From assembly GCF_003205195.1 (NCBI RefSeq), contig NZ_QJRY01000002.1:124001-188000 (forward strand): a stretch of 64,000 nucleotides of DNA, in the 5' to 3' direction. Shown in pieces: positions 53,793-63,546 of the stretch. The DNA is from Peteryoungia wuzhouensis. GTDB lineage: Bacteria > Pseudomonadota > Alphaproteobacteria > Rhizobiales > Rhizobiaceae. The notes beneath the pieces are model-generated. The model was not told the origin of the DNA and searched no databases. It saw only the letters and a list, made by a program, of their open reading frames with translations. The first letter of the stretch is position 1. Each line of letters opens with the position of its first letter. The translations under genes and the position numbers were made by a program.

Positions 53793-55418
53793 CTACTGGA
53801 TCACTTTTCCTTGTCCCCGCCGATAGACGAACCGCTCGAAATCCGCCGGTCGGCCCTGTCCCGTGATGTCGAAGCAGAACATGCCGGCAAACGCCCCGGT
53901 AAACGAGCCGTGTTCGCCGAAACCGCCTTCGTCGGAGACGACGCCGGCGTCGAGCACGGGTCCGATGGCCTGCCATGCGCCTTCGCCTGCGGCCCGCCAG
54001 AAAAACTGCAGGTCGTTGTCGGTGATCTCCATGGCAAGATCGATGGCGCCGTCGGGGATCGGCTGGCCCATGCCAACAGGGAAGGTGAGATCGCCGGAGG
54101 GATAATTGCCCGGGCAGGACAGGATGATCAGCGAGCGGCCGAGCTTCTCGTCGGTCGAAATCCCGAGCGCATGGAACTTGTAGCGGTTGTAGTAATGCGT
54201 CAGACCCGCGACCTGCTGATAGGTTTCGGGCGAAAACTCGAGCCGCGTCTCGGCGCGAAAACGGTGATGTTCCTGGCGGCGGGCGACCAGCGACTGTTCG
54301 AACCAGGAGCCGATGCTTTCGCGACCGAAGAGGCGCAGGCGCCCTGCCCGCTCGGTCAGGCTGAACAGGCGCTCGGGCTGCGGCGTGCGCAGCCACTGGA
54401 ATTCGGATGGTAAGTCGGGACTATCGAAGGTCCTGACGATCTCGACGGGTTCCTCGCGCTTGATGGCGCCGTTGGGTGCCGGCACCTCGACGGCTGGCAC
54501 GACGCCGCCCTGTTCGAGATAGAGCCAGCCGTCTTGCCTCCAGACGCATTTCTGCAGGCCCGTTTCGCGGCCGAGCGTGCAGCGGCGCTTCGGCGCCATG
54601 GGGCGGCCGCAGAGATAGGTGTGGTAGACCTGGCCGTCAGGCGTCTCGACATACTGGCCGTGGCCAGCGCGTTGCAGCACGGCCTCCGGATTGTCCTTCG
54701 AGGTGATGAGATGCGTGGCAGGGTGCATCTCGTAAGGGCCGTCGATCGAGCGGGAGCGCGCCATGGTGACGACATGGTCGTAGCCGGTGCCGCCCTCGGC
54801 GGTGGTCAAGTAGTACCAGCCATTGCGCTTGAAGAGATGTGGGCCTTCGACCAGGCCCTGTTTGCTGCCCTCGAAGATGTTCTTGATCGGGCCAGTGAGA
54901 CGCTTCGTCTTCGGGTCCCATTCCTGCAGGAGAATGCCGTCGAACTTGGCATGGCCGATGGTGTTGCGCGCTTCGGGACGGTGGTTCCACTGCATGTTGA
55001 GGAACCACTTTCGCCCGTCGTCATCATGGAAGAGCGAGGGGTCGAAGCCGGAGGAATTGACATAGATCGGATCGGACCAGGGGCCCTCGATCGAAGGCGC
55101 CGTGACGATGTAGTTGTGCGCGTCTTTGAACGAGCCGTCGAAGCGTTTGACGTCGGTATAGACGAGCCAGAAGAGGCCATCGGCATAGGAGAGGCACGGC
55201 GCCCAGACGCCACCGCTGTCAGGATTGCCGCGCATGTCGAGCTGGCTCGCGCGGTTGAGCGGGCGGGTGACAAGCGCCCAGTTCACGAGGTCGCGCGAAT
55301 GGTGGATCTGCACGCCTGGGAACCATTCGAAGGTGGAGGTGGCGATGTAATAGTCGTCGCCCACGCGGCAGATCGACGGATCCGGATTGAAGCCCGGCAG
55401 GATGGGGTTGATGATCAT
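53793..55418 (-). CDS. Glycoside hydrolase family 43 beta-xylosidase/arabinofuranosidase
   Basis: A 541-residue two-domain enzyme. The five-bladed propeller starts NPILPGFNPDPSICRVGDDYY (catalytic base D13), has the pKa-tuning D126 in GFDPSLFHDDDG and the acid E191 in GLVEGPHLFKRNGWYYLTTAEGG. The C-terminal domain (about 340-540) is a concanavalin-like sandwich of XynB-type enzymes. It has no signal peptide, so it acts in the cytoplasm on imported oligosaccharides. GAGGAG precedes the ATG. It heads no operon: repeats separate it from the aldo/keto reductase. Confidence 0.93.
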   Translation of the reverse strand: MIINPILPGFNPDPSICRVGDDYYIATSTFEWFPGVQIHHSRDLVNWALVTRPLNRASQLDMRGNPDSGGVWAPCLSYADGLFWLVYTDVKRFDGSFKDAHNYIVTAPSIEGPWSDPIYVNSSGFDPSLFHDDDGRKWFLNMQWNHRPEARNTIGHAKFDGILLQEWDPKTKRLTGPIKNIFEGSKQGLVEGPHLFKRNGWYYLTTAEGGTGYDHVVTMARSRSIDGPYEMHPATHLITSKDNPEAVLQRAGHGQYVETPDGQVYHTYLCGRPMAPKRRCTLGRETGLQKCVWRQDGWLYLEQGGVVPAVEVPAPNGAIKREEPVEIVRTFDSPDLPSEFQWLRTPQPERLFSLTERAGRLRLFGRESIGSWFEQSLVARRQEHHRFRAETRLEFSPETYQQVAGLTHYYNRYKFHALGISTDEKLGRSLIILSCPGNYPSGDLTFPVGMGQPIPDGAIDLAMEITDNDLQFFWRAAGEGAWQAIGPVLDAGVVSDEGGFGEHGSFTGAFAGMFCFDITGQGRPADFERFVYRRGQGKVIQ

Positions 55419-55442
55419 GGCGTGTGGTTTCTCCTCCGCAGT

Positions 55443-55612
55443 TGCCTCTCCCCCTGCGGGAGAGCAAGAAAAATCAGGGTTTTAGCCGAAGGCTCAAGCC
55501 CTAGATTTTTCAGGAGAGGGGTTGCCTGACTGACAAGCCCCTCTCTTGGGATTTCCAGCACTTAGCTGACGCTAAGCTGCTGAAATCCCGTTCTCTCCCT
55601 CAAGGGGGAGAT
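55443..55612. repeat. Tandem palindromic repeats upstream of the GH43 gene
   Basis: Two elements. The left one has CTCTCCCCCTGCGGGAGAG, then AAAAATCAGGGTTTTAGCCG with an inverted counterpart CTAGATTTTTCAGGAGAGGGG. The right one (about 55540-55612) is the inverted relative of the element after uvrB (12317-12391), sharing ATTTCCAGCACTTAGCTGAC and the GCTAAGCTGCTGAAAT half. Confidence 0.7.
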
Positions 55613-55629
55613 TAGTCGCTGGCCGCTGT

Positions 55630-55777
55630 GTCCACCTCCCCCTTGAGGGGGGAGGTTGCCGCGAAGCGGCGGGTGGGGGTGATCCATGCGAGTTCCACGT
55701 CAGCCTATGACGCGAAACTCCTACACCTCACCCCACCCCGGAGCTGCGCTCCGACCCTCCCCCTCAAGGGCAGGGTG
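55630..55777. repeat. Composite palindromic repeat, second copy
   Basis: Same parts and order as 15824-15966: CACCTCCCCCTTGAGGGG, TTGCCGCGAAGCGGCGGGT, GGGGTGATCC, then CACCCCGGAGCTGCGCTCC and ACCCTCCCCCTCAAGG. The distance between ends is similar (about 145 bases). Confidence 0.8.
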
Positions 55778-55782
55778 TTTCT

Positions 55783-56835
55783 TCACTTCTTCTTCCGTGG
55801 CGGGCCCTTGCGCTCGGCGGACGCTGCCCAGAGGTTGATGTCGGCATCCCTGGCGAAGACGTCGATTTCGGCGAGCTCTTCCGCCGTGAAATCGGGCGTC
55901 TCGATCGCCTTGACGCAATCCTCGACCTGGCTCGGCTTGGATGCGCCGATCAGAGCGGTGGTGATATGGCCCCCGCGCAGGACCCAGGACAGCGCCATCT
56001 GCGCCAGCGTCTGGCCGCGCTTCTCGGCGATGCGGTTGAGGCCACGGATATTTTCGATATTGCGATCGTTGAGGAAGCCCGGATCGAGCGACTTGTCCTG
56101 CGCCGCACGCGTGCCCTCGGGGATGCCGTTCAGATACTTGGACGTGAGCATGCCCTGCGCCAGCGGCGAAAAGACGATCGAGCCGACGCCGAGGTCTTCG
56201 AGCGTGTCGATCAGGCCGTCCTCCTCGATCCAGCGATTGATCATCGAATAGCTGGGCTGGTGGATGAGAAGCGGCGTGCCCAGGCTTTTGAGGATGGCAT
56301 GGGCCTCGCGGGTGCGCTTGGAATTGTAGGAGGAAATGCCAACATACTGCGCCCTGCCTGAGCGTACGATGTGATCGAGCGCACCGCAGGTTTCCTCGAG
56401 CGGCGTGTCAGGGTCGAAGCGGTGGGAATAGAAGATGTCGACATAATCGAGACCCATGCGCTTCAGGCTCTGGTCGCAGGAGGCGATCAGATATTTGCGG
56501 CTACCCCATTCGCCATAAGGGCCGGGCCACATGTTGTAGCCGGCCTTGGACGAGATGATCAGTTCGTCACGAAGCCCATGGAAATCGGTCTTCAGGATCT
56601 CGCCGAAGGCTTCCTCGGCGGAGCCTGCCGGCGGGCCGTAATTGTTGGCCAGATCGAAATGGGTGATACCGAGATCGAAGGCTTTGCGGCAGATCGCCAG
56701 CTTGGTCTGGTGCGGCGTGTCATTGCCGAAATTGTGCCAGAGGCCGAGCGAAATCGCCGGCAGCTTCAGCCCGCTCTTGCCGCAGCGATTATAGGTCATC
56801 CGCTCATAGCGGTTTTCGGCGGGGGTATAGGTCAT
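55783..56835 (-). CDS. Aldo/keto reductase, YghZ (L-glyceraldehyde 3-phosphate reductase) type
   Basis: A 350-residue (beta/alpha)8 NADP-dependent reductase. MTYTPAENRYERMTYNRCGKSGLKLP is the characteristic start of the YghZ group; the tetrad region THFDLANNYGPPAGSAEE gives Asp and Tyr, and ISSKAGYNMWPGPYGEWGSRKY holds the Lys. YghZ also acts on methylglyoxal and various aldehydes. The gene shares the leftward direction of the sugar cluster, with a palindromic repeat between it and the next gene. The C-terminal RKGPPRKKK is basic. Confidence 0.92.
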   Translation of the reverse strand: MTYTPAENRYERMTYNRCGKSGLKLPAISLGLWHNFGNDTPHQTKLAICRKAFDLGITHFDLANNYGPPAGSAEEAFGEILKTDFHGLRDELIISSKAGYNMWPGPYGEWGSRKYLIASCDQSLKRMGLDYVDIFYSHRFDPDTPLEETCGALDHIVRSGRAQYVGISSYNSKRTREAHAILKSLGTPLLIHQPSYSMINRWIEEDGLIDTLEDLGVGSIVFSPLAQGMLTSKYLNGIPEGTRAAQDKSLDPGFLNDRNIENIRGLNRIAEKRGQTLAQMALSWVLRGGHITTALIGASKPSQVEDCVKAIETPDFTAEELAEIDVFARDADINLWAASAERKGPPRKKK

Positions 56836-56872
56836 GGATGGTTCTCTCCCAGAAGGTCATGGTCGCATGATT

Positions 56873-56994
56873 GCCCCTCATCCCCCTACCGGGACCTTCT
56901 CCCCGCAGGCGGGGAGAAGGGGGCAAGACGCCGACCGCACTGGCCTTCTCCCCGTTTAACGGGGAGAAGGTGGCGGTAGCCGGATGAGGGGCTA
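56873..56994. repeat. Palindromic repeat with CCTCATCC/GGATGAGGGG ends
   Basis: Begins GCCCCTCATCCCCCTACCGG and ends GGTAGCCGGATGAGGGGC, i.e. inverted ends. Between are two hairpins, CTTCTCCCCGCAGGCGGGGAGAAG and the TTCTCCCCGTTTAACGGGGAGAA type. It lies between the aldo/keto reductase and the Gfo/Idh/MocA gene. Confidence 0.8.
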
Positions 56995-57005
56995 AGACAC
57001 GAACC

Positions 57006-58139
57006 TTATCTAAGCAGAGCCTGCGCTTCGTCGATACCCAGAGCCGCCGGTTGGGTGCAGGTTGTCGACAATGTCACGAATTCACCCGTCTCGCCGGACT
57101 TGAGGATCGACACCATCACATCGACGCCGTGCAGGGTGCGATCGAGCGAGCAGCGGGCATCGCGACCTTCGAGGATCGCGACCGCCATGTCGGCAAGGCC
57201 GGCCGTGCGGTAGTTGGCGCGCGGCCCTTGCGGGCTTTCCTGGTTGTTGCGACCGAAGGGATGGTCCCAGGCTTCGAGCGGCTGGATATCCTTGTTGCGG
57301 CCGGAGGCCTCCACGACGCCGCCGAAGAAGTTCGGATCGGGCACGTAGAGCGAGCCTTCGGTGCCGTAGAGTTCGGTATTGGCGTGGCGATGGCTCCAGA
57401 CATCCCAGCTGGCGGATAGCGTGATGGTCGCTCCGTTCTGGAATTCGAGGAGTGCATGGATGTTGGTCGGTGTCTTGACCGGGATCACTTCGCCACTGCG
57501 CGGCTGGCTGGTGATCGTGCGTGTCTCGTTGGCCATTGAGGTCAGAGCTGCAACCCGCTTCACCGGACCGATCAGGTTGATCAGGTTGGCGATGTAATAG
57601 GGGCCGAGATCAAGGATCGGGCCGCCGCCGGGCAGGAAGAAGAAGTCCGGATTCGGATGCCACATCTCCATGCCGGGGCTCATCACGTGGCAGGTGCCTG
57701 ACGTCACGCGGCCGATGCCGCCCTTGTCGATATAGGCACGCGCCAGCTGATGGGCGCCGCCGAGAAAGGTGTCCGGCGCGCAGCCGACCGACAGCCCCTT
57801 GGCCTTGGCGATGGCCCGCAGGTCTTCGCCCTGTTCGAGCGAGAGAACCAGCGGCTTTTCCGAATAGACGTGTTTGCCCGCTTCCAGGATGCGCTTGGAG
57901 ACCGGATAATGCGCGTCCGGGATCGTCAGGTTGACGACGATGTCGACCTCGTCATTGGCGAGCAACTCGTCAATCGTCTGCGCCTTGACGCCATATTCCT
58001 CGGCGCGCAGCTGCGCCGCATTCATGTTGATATCTGCGCAGGCGACGACCTTCAAACCGCGAAACAGCGGCGCCAGCGAGAAGTAGGTGGTGGAAATATT
58101 GCCGCATCCGATGATGCCGACGCCGAGTTCGCGTGCCAT
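57006..58139 (-). CDS. Gfo/Idh/MocA family oxidoreductase
   Basis: A 377-residue NAD(P)-dependent sugar dehydrogenase. The Rossmann fold is at the start (GVGIIGCGNISTTYFSLAPL), followed by VVACADINMNAAQLRAEEYG and the family's EKPLVLSLEQGEDL with the catalytic Lys. The C-terminal domain includes GGGPILDLGPYYIANLINLIG. Members oxidise sugars, inositols and sugar acids. It is transcribed 26 bases before the isomerase/epimerase gene's stop, so the two form a coupled unit in the hemicellulose cluster. Confidence 0.93.
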   Translation of the reverse strand: MARELGVGIIGCGNISTTYFSLAPLFRGLKVVACADINMNAAQLRAEEYGVKAQTIDELLANDEVDIVVNLTIPDAHYPVSKRILEAGKHVYSEKPLVLSLEQGEDLRAIAKAKGLSVGCAPDTFLGGAHQLARAYIDKGGIGRVTSGTCHVMSPGMEMWHPNPDFFFLPGGGPILDLGPYYIANLINLIGPVKRVAALTSMANETRTITSQPRSGEVIPVKTPTNIHALLEFQNGATITLSASWDVWSHRHANTELYGTEGSLYVPDPNFFGGVVEASGRNKDIQPLEAWDHPFGRNNQESPQGPRANYRTAGLADMAVAILEGRDARCSLDRTLHGVDVMVSILKSGETGEFVTLSTTCTQPAALGIDEAQALLR

Positions 58140-58165
58140 GGAAATGTCCTGCTTGCTGCGATGGA

Positions 58166-58927
58166 TTAGTAGGTGTTGAAGGATGCGATCGAGCGGGTGA
58201 TCAGCCGGTCGATGTCTTTGGGGTTGTCGTGCTCGACGACGAAGTGCTTGACGCGGGTGGATTTGAGCGCCGCGATCAACCCCTTCCAGTCGACGGTGCC
58301 ATGGCCGACATCGGCCCAGCCATCTTCATCGGTATTTTCCCCCGCCGGTGCGATGTCCTTCACATGCACGGCGCTGATGCGCTCGCCGTAGCTTTCGATC
58401 CAGGCGAAGGGATCGGCCTTGCCACGGATAACCCAGGCGATATCGGCCTCCCAGTCGAGCTCGGGACCGCCGGCGAAGATCTGTTCCTGCGGTGTCGAAC
58501 CATCCGGCAATGCGGCGAACTCGAAATCGTGATTGTGCCAGCCGAAGACGAGGCCGGCATCGCGCAGCGGCTTGCCGGCGGCCTGCAGGCGCTGGCCGAA
58601 GGCGAACCAGCCACTCGCATCCGTCGGGCGCTGGTCGGGCATCAGATAGGGGCAGTAGACCGCCTCGATGCCGAGCGTCTTTGCAATTTTGATGACGCGG
58701 GCAGGATCATTCTCGATCATATCGAGGCCGAAATGCGCGGTCGGCATGGTGAGGTGGTTCTGGTCGAGTTCCTTACGGAAGGCATCAAGTTCGCCATCGG
58801 CAAGCGAGGCGTAAAGCGCGCCGTAACCTTCGACCTCACCGTAACCAGCGGCCTTGAGTTTGGGATAGATGCCGCTGAAGGGCTGGAAATTGCGGGCGCT
58901 GTAGAGCTGGAAGCCGAGCGTCGTCAT
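58166..58927 (-). CDS. Sugar phosphate isomerase/epimerase (IolE/xylose-isomerase-like TIM barrel)
   Basis: A 253-residue AP-endonuclease-family-2 TIM barrel. TLGFQLYSARNFQPF starts it; metal/substrate residues lie in FGWHNHDFEF, WVIRGKADPFAWIESYGERISAVHVKDI and VKHFVVEHDNPKDIDRL. Enzymes of this group epimerise or isomerise keto sugars. GAGGAG precedes the ATG at 58927 by a few bases, so the much longer frame upstream is not translated. It is likely paired with the adjacent Gfo/Idh/MocA enzyme. Confidence 0.92.
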   Translation of the reverse strand: MTTLGFQLYSARNFQPFSGIYPKLKAAGYGEVEGYGALYASLADGELDAFRKELDQNHLTMPTAHFGLDMIENDPARVIKIAKTLGIEAVYCPYLMPDQRPTDASGWFAFGQRLQAAGKPLRDAGLVFGWHNHDFEFAALPDGSTPQEQIFAGGPELDWEADIAWVIRGKADPFAWIESYGERISAVHVKDIAPAGENTDEDGWADVGHGTVDWKGLIAALKSTRVKHFVVEHDNPKDIDRLITRSIASFNTY

Positions 58928-58988
58928 GGGTAGTCTCCTCCTCGTTTGGTCCTGGATCGGGCGCCCAGGACCTTGGACATGATGGCTG

Positions 58989-61448
58989 TCAGTCCGCCGA
59001 CTGGCAGGTGTAGAGATCGTAGATGCGGAAATCCGGTACGGTGCCTGCGGGTAGCGCTGCCGCCGGGGTGAAATAGATGCGGCGGCTCTCACCGGCCGAG
59101 AGGTCGAAGGCGTTGTCGGAGTAACGGCCGGCAGTCTGGCTTTCGAGCATGACGAAGAGCGCCAGACCATGGGCCGTAACCGTGATCTCGAAACCTCCGT
59201 CGACCGTCGGGACAACCGTGGTTTCGAGACGTGACGGTTCAAGATCGAGCGACTTGTAGGTGCCATTGAGGAAATGCCCCTCCCCGCTCATGCCGTTGGA
59301 GGCAATGAAGCTCCAGGCGAGCAAGCCGTCGGCCGGGATTTCGCTGGCATCAAGCGTGACCAGCACGTCGGCGGCGTCAGGGCCACAATCGCCCTGCACG
59401 CTTTTGAGAGGAATGCGGTCGCCCGACAGCGTCAGCACGAAGAGATTGGCGTCGATCGTGACGGCGTCCAGCGTGTCGTTCACCATGGAGAGAGAAATGC
59501 TCGTGCCGTCCTCTGCGGGAATGGCTGCAACCGCGACCGGCTGGAAGAAGCGACGCACCATGTAATGCATGGCCTTCCAGCTGCCGCCGTAATCGAGGCT
59601 GGACCAGGAGGCGACCGGCCAGGTGTCGTTGAGCTGCCAGTAGATTGTACCCATGCAATGCGGTTTCAGCGACCGCCAGTATTCGACAGCCGTCTTGATG
59701 GCGAGGCCCTGCTGGATCTGGCTCAGATAGACGAAATTGGCAAAATCCTTGGGGAAGCGGAAATAGCGGAACATGGTGCCCGCAATGCGCTCGTTGCCGC
59801 CGGCATTCTTCTGGTGCAGCTCGATAACAGGCGAGGCAATGTTCATGTCGGCCTTGTCGGCGAAGCTCTCGATGACAGGCAGCGAGGTATAGGACTGGAA
59901 GCCGAATTCCGAGCAGAAGCGCGGTTTGACAGTTCGGTAATTATCGAAACTCTTGTTCTCGTGCCAGACCGACCAGTAATGCATGTCGCCGGAACCGTCG
60001 GCATGCCAGGCATCGCCGTAGTCGAGATAGCCGGAGGCCGGGCTCGACGGCCACCAGATGCCCTGCGGAAAGGTTTTCTTGACCCCCTGCTCAATGGTGC
60101 GGTTGAGCCGGTCATAGGCGACGAGGTAACGGTCGCGGTTGTCGCGGGATTCGGGAAACCAGGTGAGCGCGCCGACAAGCTCGTTGTCGCCGCACCAGAT
60201 GACGATCGAGGCGTGGCTGGAGAGGCGCTTGACCTGGTATTCGACCTCGTGGGCGACATTGTCGAGGAAGTCCTCGGTGCAAGGGTAGAGATTGCAGGCG
60301 AACATGAAGTCCTGCCAGACCATCAGGCCGAGCCGGTCGCAGAGATCGTAGAACCAGTCGGCCTCGTAGAAGCCACCGCCCCAGATGCGGATCATATTCA
60401 TATGCGCGGCGACGGCCGAGTTCAGGAGGTCGGTGGTCTTCTCCTCGGACGAACGCGAAAACAGCGCATCGGCCGGGATCCAGTTGGCGCCGCGGCAGAA
60501 GATCTCGCGACCATTGACCTTGAGCGCGAAGCGGCTGCCCGCTTCATCCGGATCGGTCAGAAGTTCGACGGTGCGCAGTCCGATCTGGCGCGTGACAGTT
60601 TCGCCCGGCAGGTCGACAGTCAGCGTGTACAGCGCCTGTTCGCCGGAGCCCAATGGCCACCAGAGACGCGGGTTTTCGATTTCGAAAACATGCACCACCT
60701 TGGTCTCACCGGCCGAAATGCCGACATCGAGGCGCACGCGCTCGTCATCGAGAGCAAAATGCACGGCCACGACGGCGGGCTCTGCCGCATAGATGGTAGC
60801 GGTAACTTTGAGCTCCACGTGGCCATCGGCATGATGAACCTGCTCGCTCTCCACATGCTCGATACGCGCCGGGTCGAGTTTCTTCAGCGACAGCGTGCCA
60901 TAGACACCGAAGGGAGCGATGGCGATGTTCCAGTCCCAGCCGAAATGGCATTGCGGCTTGCGCAACATATTGCCGTTCGGGATCGGGCAATTGCCGGTCG
61001 AATAGGGGATGTAGAAGGGCTGCCGCGCCTGGCGCTCGGCCCCGGCCGTGATGTTGGAATGAAAGTGGATGCGGATCGTGTTTTCACCCGGCAGCAAGGC
61101 CTGGGTTACATCGGGGCGATAACGGCGGAAACAATTGTCGGCAGACAGCACCGGCACGTCGTTGACGAAGACGACGGCGACCGTGTCGAGATAGTCGATG
61201 TCGAGATACCAGTCACCGGAGACGTCCGACAGCGCAAACCGGCGCTCCAGCGACCACTCACGCTCGGCAACCCATTGAACGACATCCTCGTTGCGTCCGA
61301 AATAGGGATCGGGAATGACGCCGGCCGCCGCGAGCGCCGAATGCACGTCGCCGGGAACGGCCATGGCCACTCCGTGTTCGCCATCCGCAGACGAAAGCTG
61401 CCATTCGCCGTGAAGATTGATGAGGCCGCCGCTTGCCGTCGAGTCCAT
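58989..61448 (-). CDS. Glycoside hydrolase family 2 beta-mannosidase
   Basis: An 819-residue GH2 enzyme of the beta-mannosidase branch that removes mannose from the ends of manno-oligosaccharides. The jelly-roll sugar-binding start (LHGEWQLSSADGEHGV), the acid/base E423 in VIWCGDNELVGAL and the nucleophile E514 in RFCSEFGFQSYTSLP are all readable. No signal peptide: it works inside the cell on imported sugars. The ATG at 61448 has AAGGA seven bases before it. It lies between the epimerase and the ABC transporter. Confidence 0.93.
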   Translation of the reverse strand: MDSTASGGLINLHGEWQLSSADGEHGVAMAVPGDVHSALAAAGVIPDPYFGRNEDVVQWVAEREWSLERRFALSDVSGDWYLDIDYLDTVAVVFVNDVPVLSADNCFRRYRPDVTQALLPGENTIRIHFHSNITAGAERQARQPFYIPYSTGNCPIPNGNMLRKPQCHFGWDWNIAIAPFGVYGTLSLKKLDPARIEHVESEQVHHADGHVELKVTATIYAAEPAVVAVHFALDDERVRLDVGISAGETKVVHVFEIENPRLWWPLGSGEQALYTLTVDLPGETVTRQIGLRTVELLTDPDEAGSRFALKVNGREIFCRGANWIPADALFSRSSEEKTTDLLNSAVAAHMNMIRIWGGGFYEADWFYDLCDRLGLMVWQDFMFACNLYPCTEDFLDNVAHEVEYQVKRLSSHASIVIWCGDNELVGALTWFPESRDNRDRYLVAYDRLNRTIEQGVKKTFPQGIWWPSSPASGYLDYGDAWHADGSGDMHYWSVWHENKSFDNYRTVKPRFCSEFGFQSYTSLPVIESFADKADMNIASPVIELHQKNAGGNERIAGTMFRYFRFPKDFANFVYLSQIQQGLAIKTAVEYWRSLKPHCMGTIYWQLNDTWPVASWSSLDYGGSWKAMHYMVRRFFQPVAVAAIPAEDGTSISLSMVNDTLDAVTIDANLFVLTLSGDRIPLKSVQGDCGPDAADVLVTLDASEIPADGLLAWSFIASNGMSGEGHFLNGTYKSLDLEPSRLETTVVPTVDGGFEITVTAHGLALFVMLESQTAGRYSDNAFDLSAGESRRIYFTPAAALPAGTVPDFRIYDLYTCQSAD

Positions 61449-61508
61449 TCCAGTCGTCCTTGCAGAAGAAAAAGACGCCCCGGCCAAGGCCGGGACGTGG
61501 GGAGATCG

Positions 61509-62597
<1,089 letters not shown>

Positions 62598-62601
62598 GAG
62601 C

Positions 62602-63546
62602 TTAACCCTTGACTGCGCCGGCGGCGATGCCCCGGACGAACAGGCGTCCGGAAATGAAGTAGACGATGAGCGGCACGGCGCCGGTGAGCAACGTTGCGGC
62701 CATGTTGACGTTGTATTCCTTCACGCCCTGAACCGAGTTGACGATATTGTTGAGCTGCACCGTCATCGGGTAATATTCGGGCCTGGTGAAGACGACGCCG
62801 AACAGGAAGTCGTTCCAGATCCCGGTGATCTGCAGGATCATCGCGACGACGAAGATCGGCAGCGACATCGGAAGCATGATCCGGAGGTAAATCTGCCAGA
62901 ACCCTGCCCCGTCGATGCGGGCTGCCTTGAAAAGCTCTTCCGGCAGCGAGGTGAAGTAGTTGCGGAAGAGCAGCGTCAGGATCGGCATGCCGAAGATAGT
63001 GTGCACGATGACAAGGCCGGTCAGGGTGCCGTAGATGCCGAGTTCGCGCAGCACGATGACGATCGGGTAGATCATCACCTGATAGGGAATGAAGGCGCCG
63101 ATGATCAGGATGGTGAAGAAGAGTTCGGCCCCCTTGAAGCGCCAGTTGGCGAGCGCATAACCATTGACCGAGGCGATCAGGATCGAGATCAGCGTCGAGG
63201 GCACGGTGATGCGCACCGAGTTCCAGAAGCCACGCGACAGGCCATCGCAATTGAGGCCGGTGCAGGCGGTGGCCCAGGCCTTGACCCAGGGCTCGAAGGT
63301 GATTTCGACGGGCGGCGAGAAGATATTGCCGAGGCGGATTTCCGGCATGCCCTTCAGCGAGGTCACGATCATCACGTAGAGCGGGATCAGATAGTAGATC
63401 GCAAAGAAGATCAGGGATCCGTAGAGCATGATGTTGCGCCCGGAAAAGGTGCGCTTCGGCTTGGCGCCACGCGGACCTGTGCCCATGCGATCGGAAACGG
63501 CATCGAAACCGGCGGCGGCGGTGTTGAGGGAACCGGGATTAGCCAC
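62602..63546 (-). CDS. Carbohydrate ABC transporter permease (MalG type)
   Basis: A 314-residue permease with six membrane segments and an EAA-type loop ELFKAARIDGAGFWQIYLRIMLPMS. The family-typical long periplasmic loop after the first helix contains TACTGLNCDGLSRGF. The GTG at 63544-63546 is taken as the start since GGAGG lies eight bases upstream and the stop of the previous permease overlaps it by eight bases. The first about 40 residues are Pro/Arg-rich and cytoplasmic. Confidence 0.9.
   Translation of the reverse strand: MANPGSLNTAAAGFDAVSDRMGTGPRGAKPKRTFSGRNIMLYGSLIFFAIYYLIPLYVMIVTSLKGMPEIRLGNIFSPPVEITFEPWVKAWATACTGLNCDGLSRGFWNSVRITVPSTLISILIASVNGYALANWRFKGAELFFTILIIGAFIPYQVMIYPIVIVLRELGIYGTLTGLVIVHTIFGMPILTLLFRNYFTSLPEELFKAARIDGAGFWQIYLRIMLPMSLPIFVVAMILQITGIWNDFLFGVVFTRPEYYPMTVQLNNIVNSVQGVKEYNVNMAATLLTGAVPLIVYFISGRLFVRGIAAGAVKG

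Noticed and set aside
58166..59266. A 366-codon version of the isomerase/epimerase
   Set aside because: The first 113 codons overlap the GH2 gene and are low-complexity; the ATG at 58927 has GAGGAG and the standard family N-terminus.
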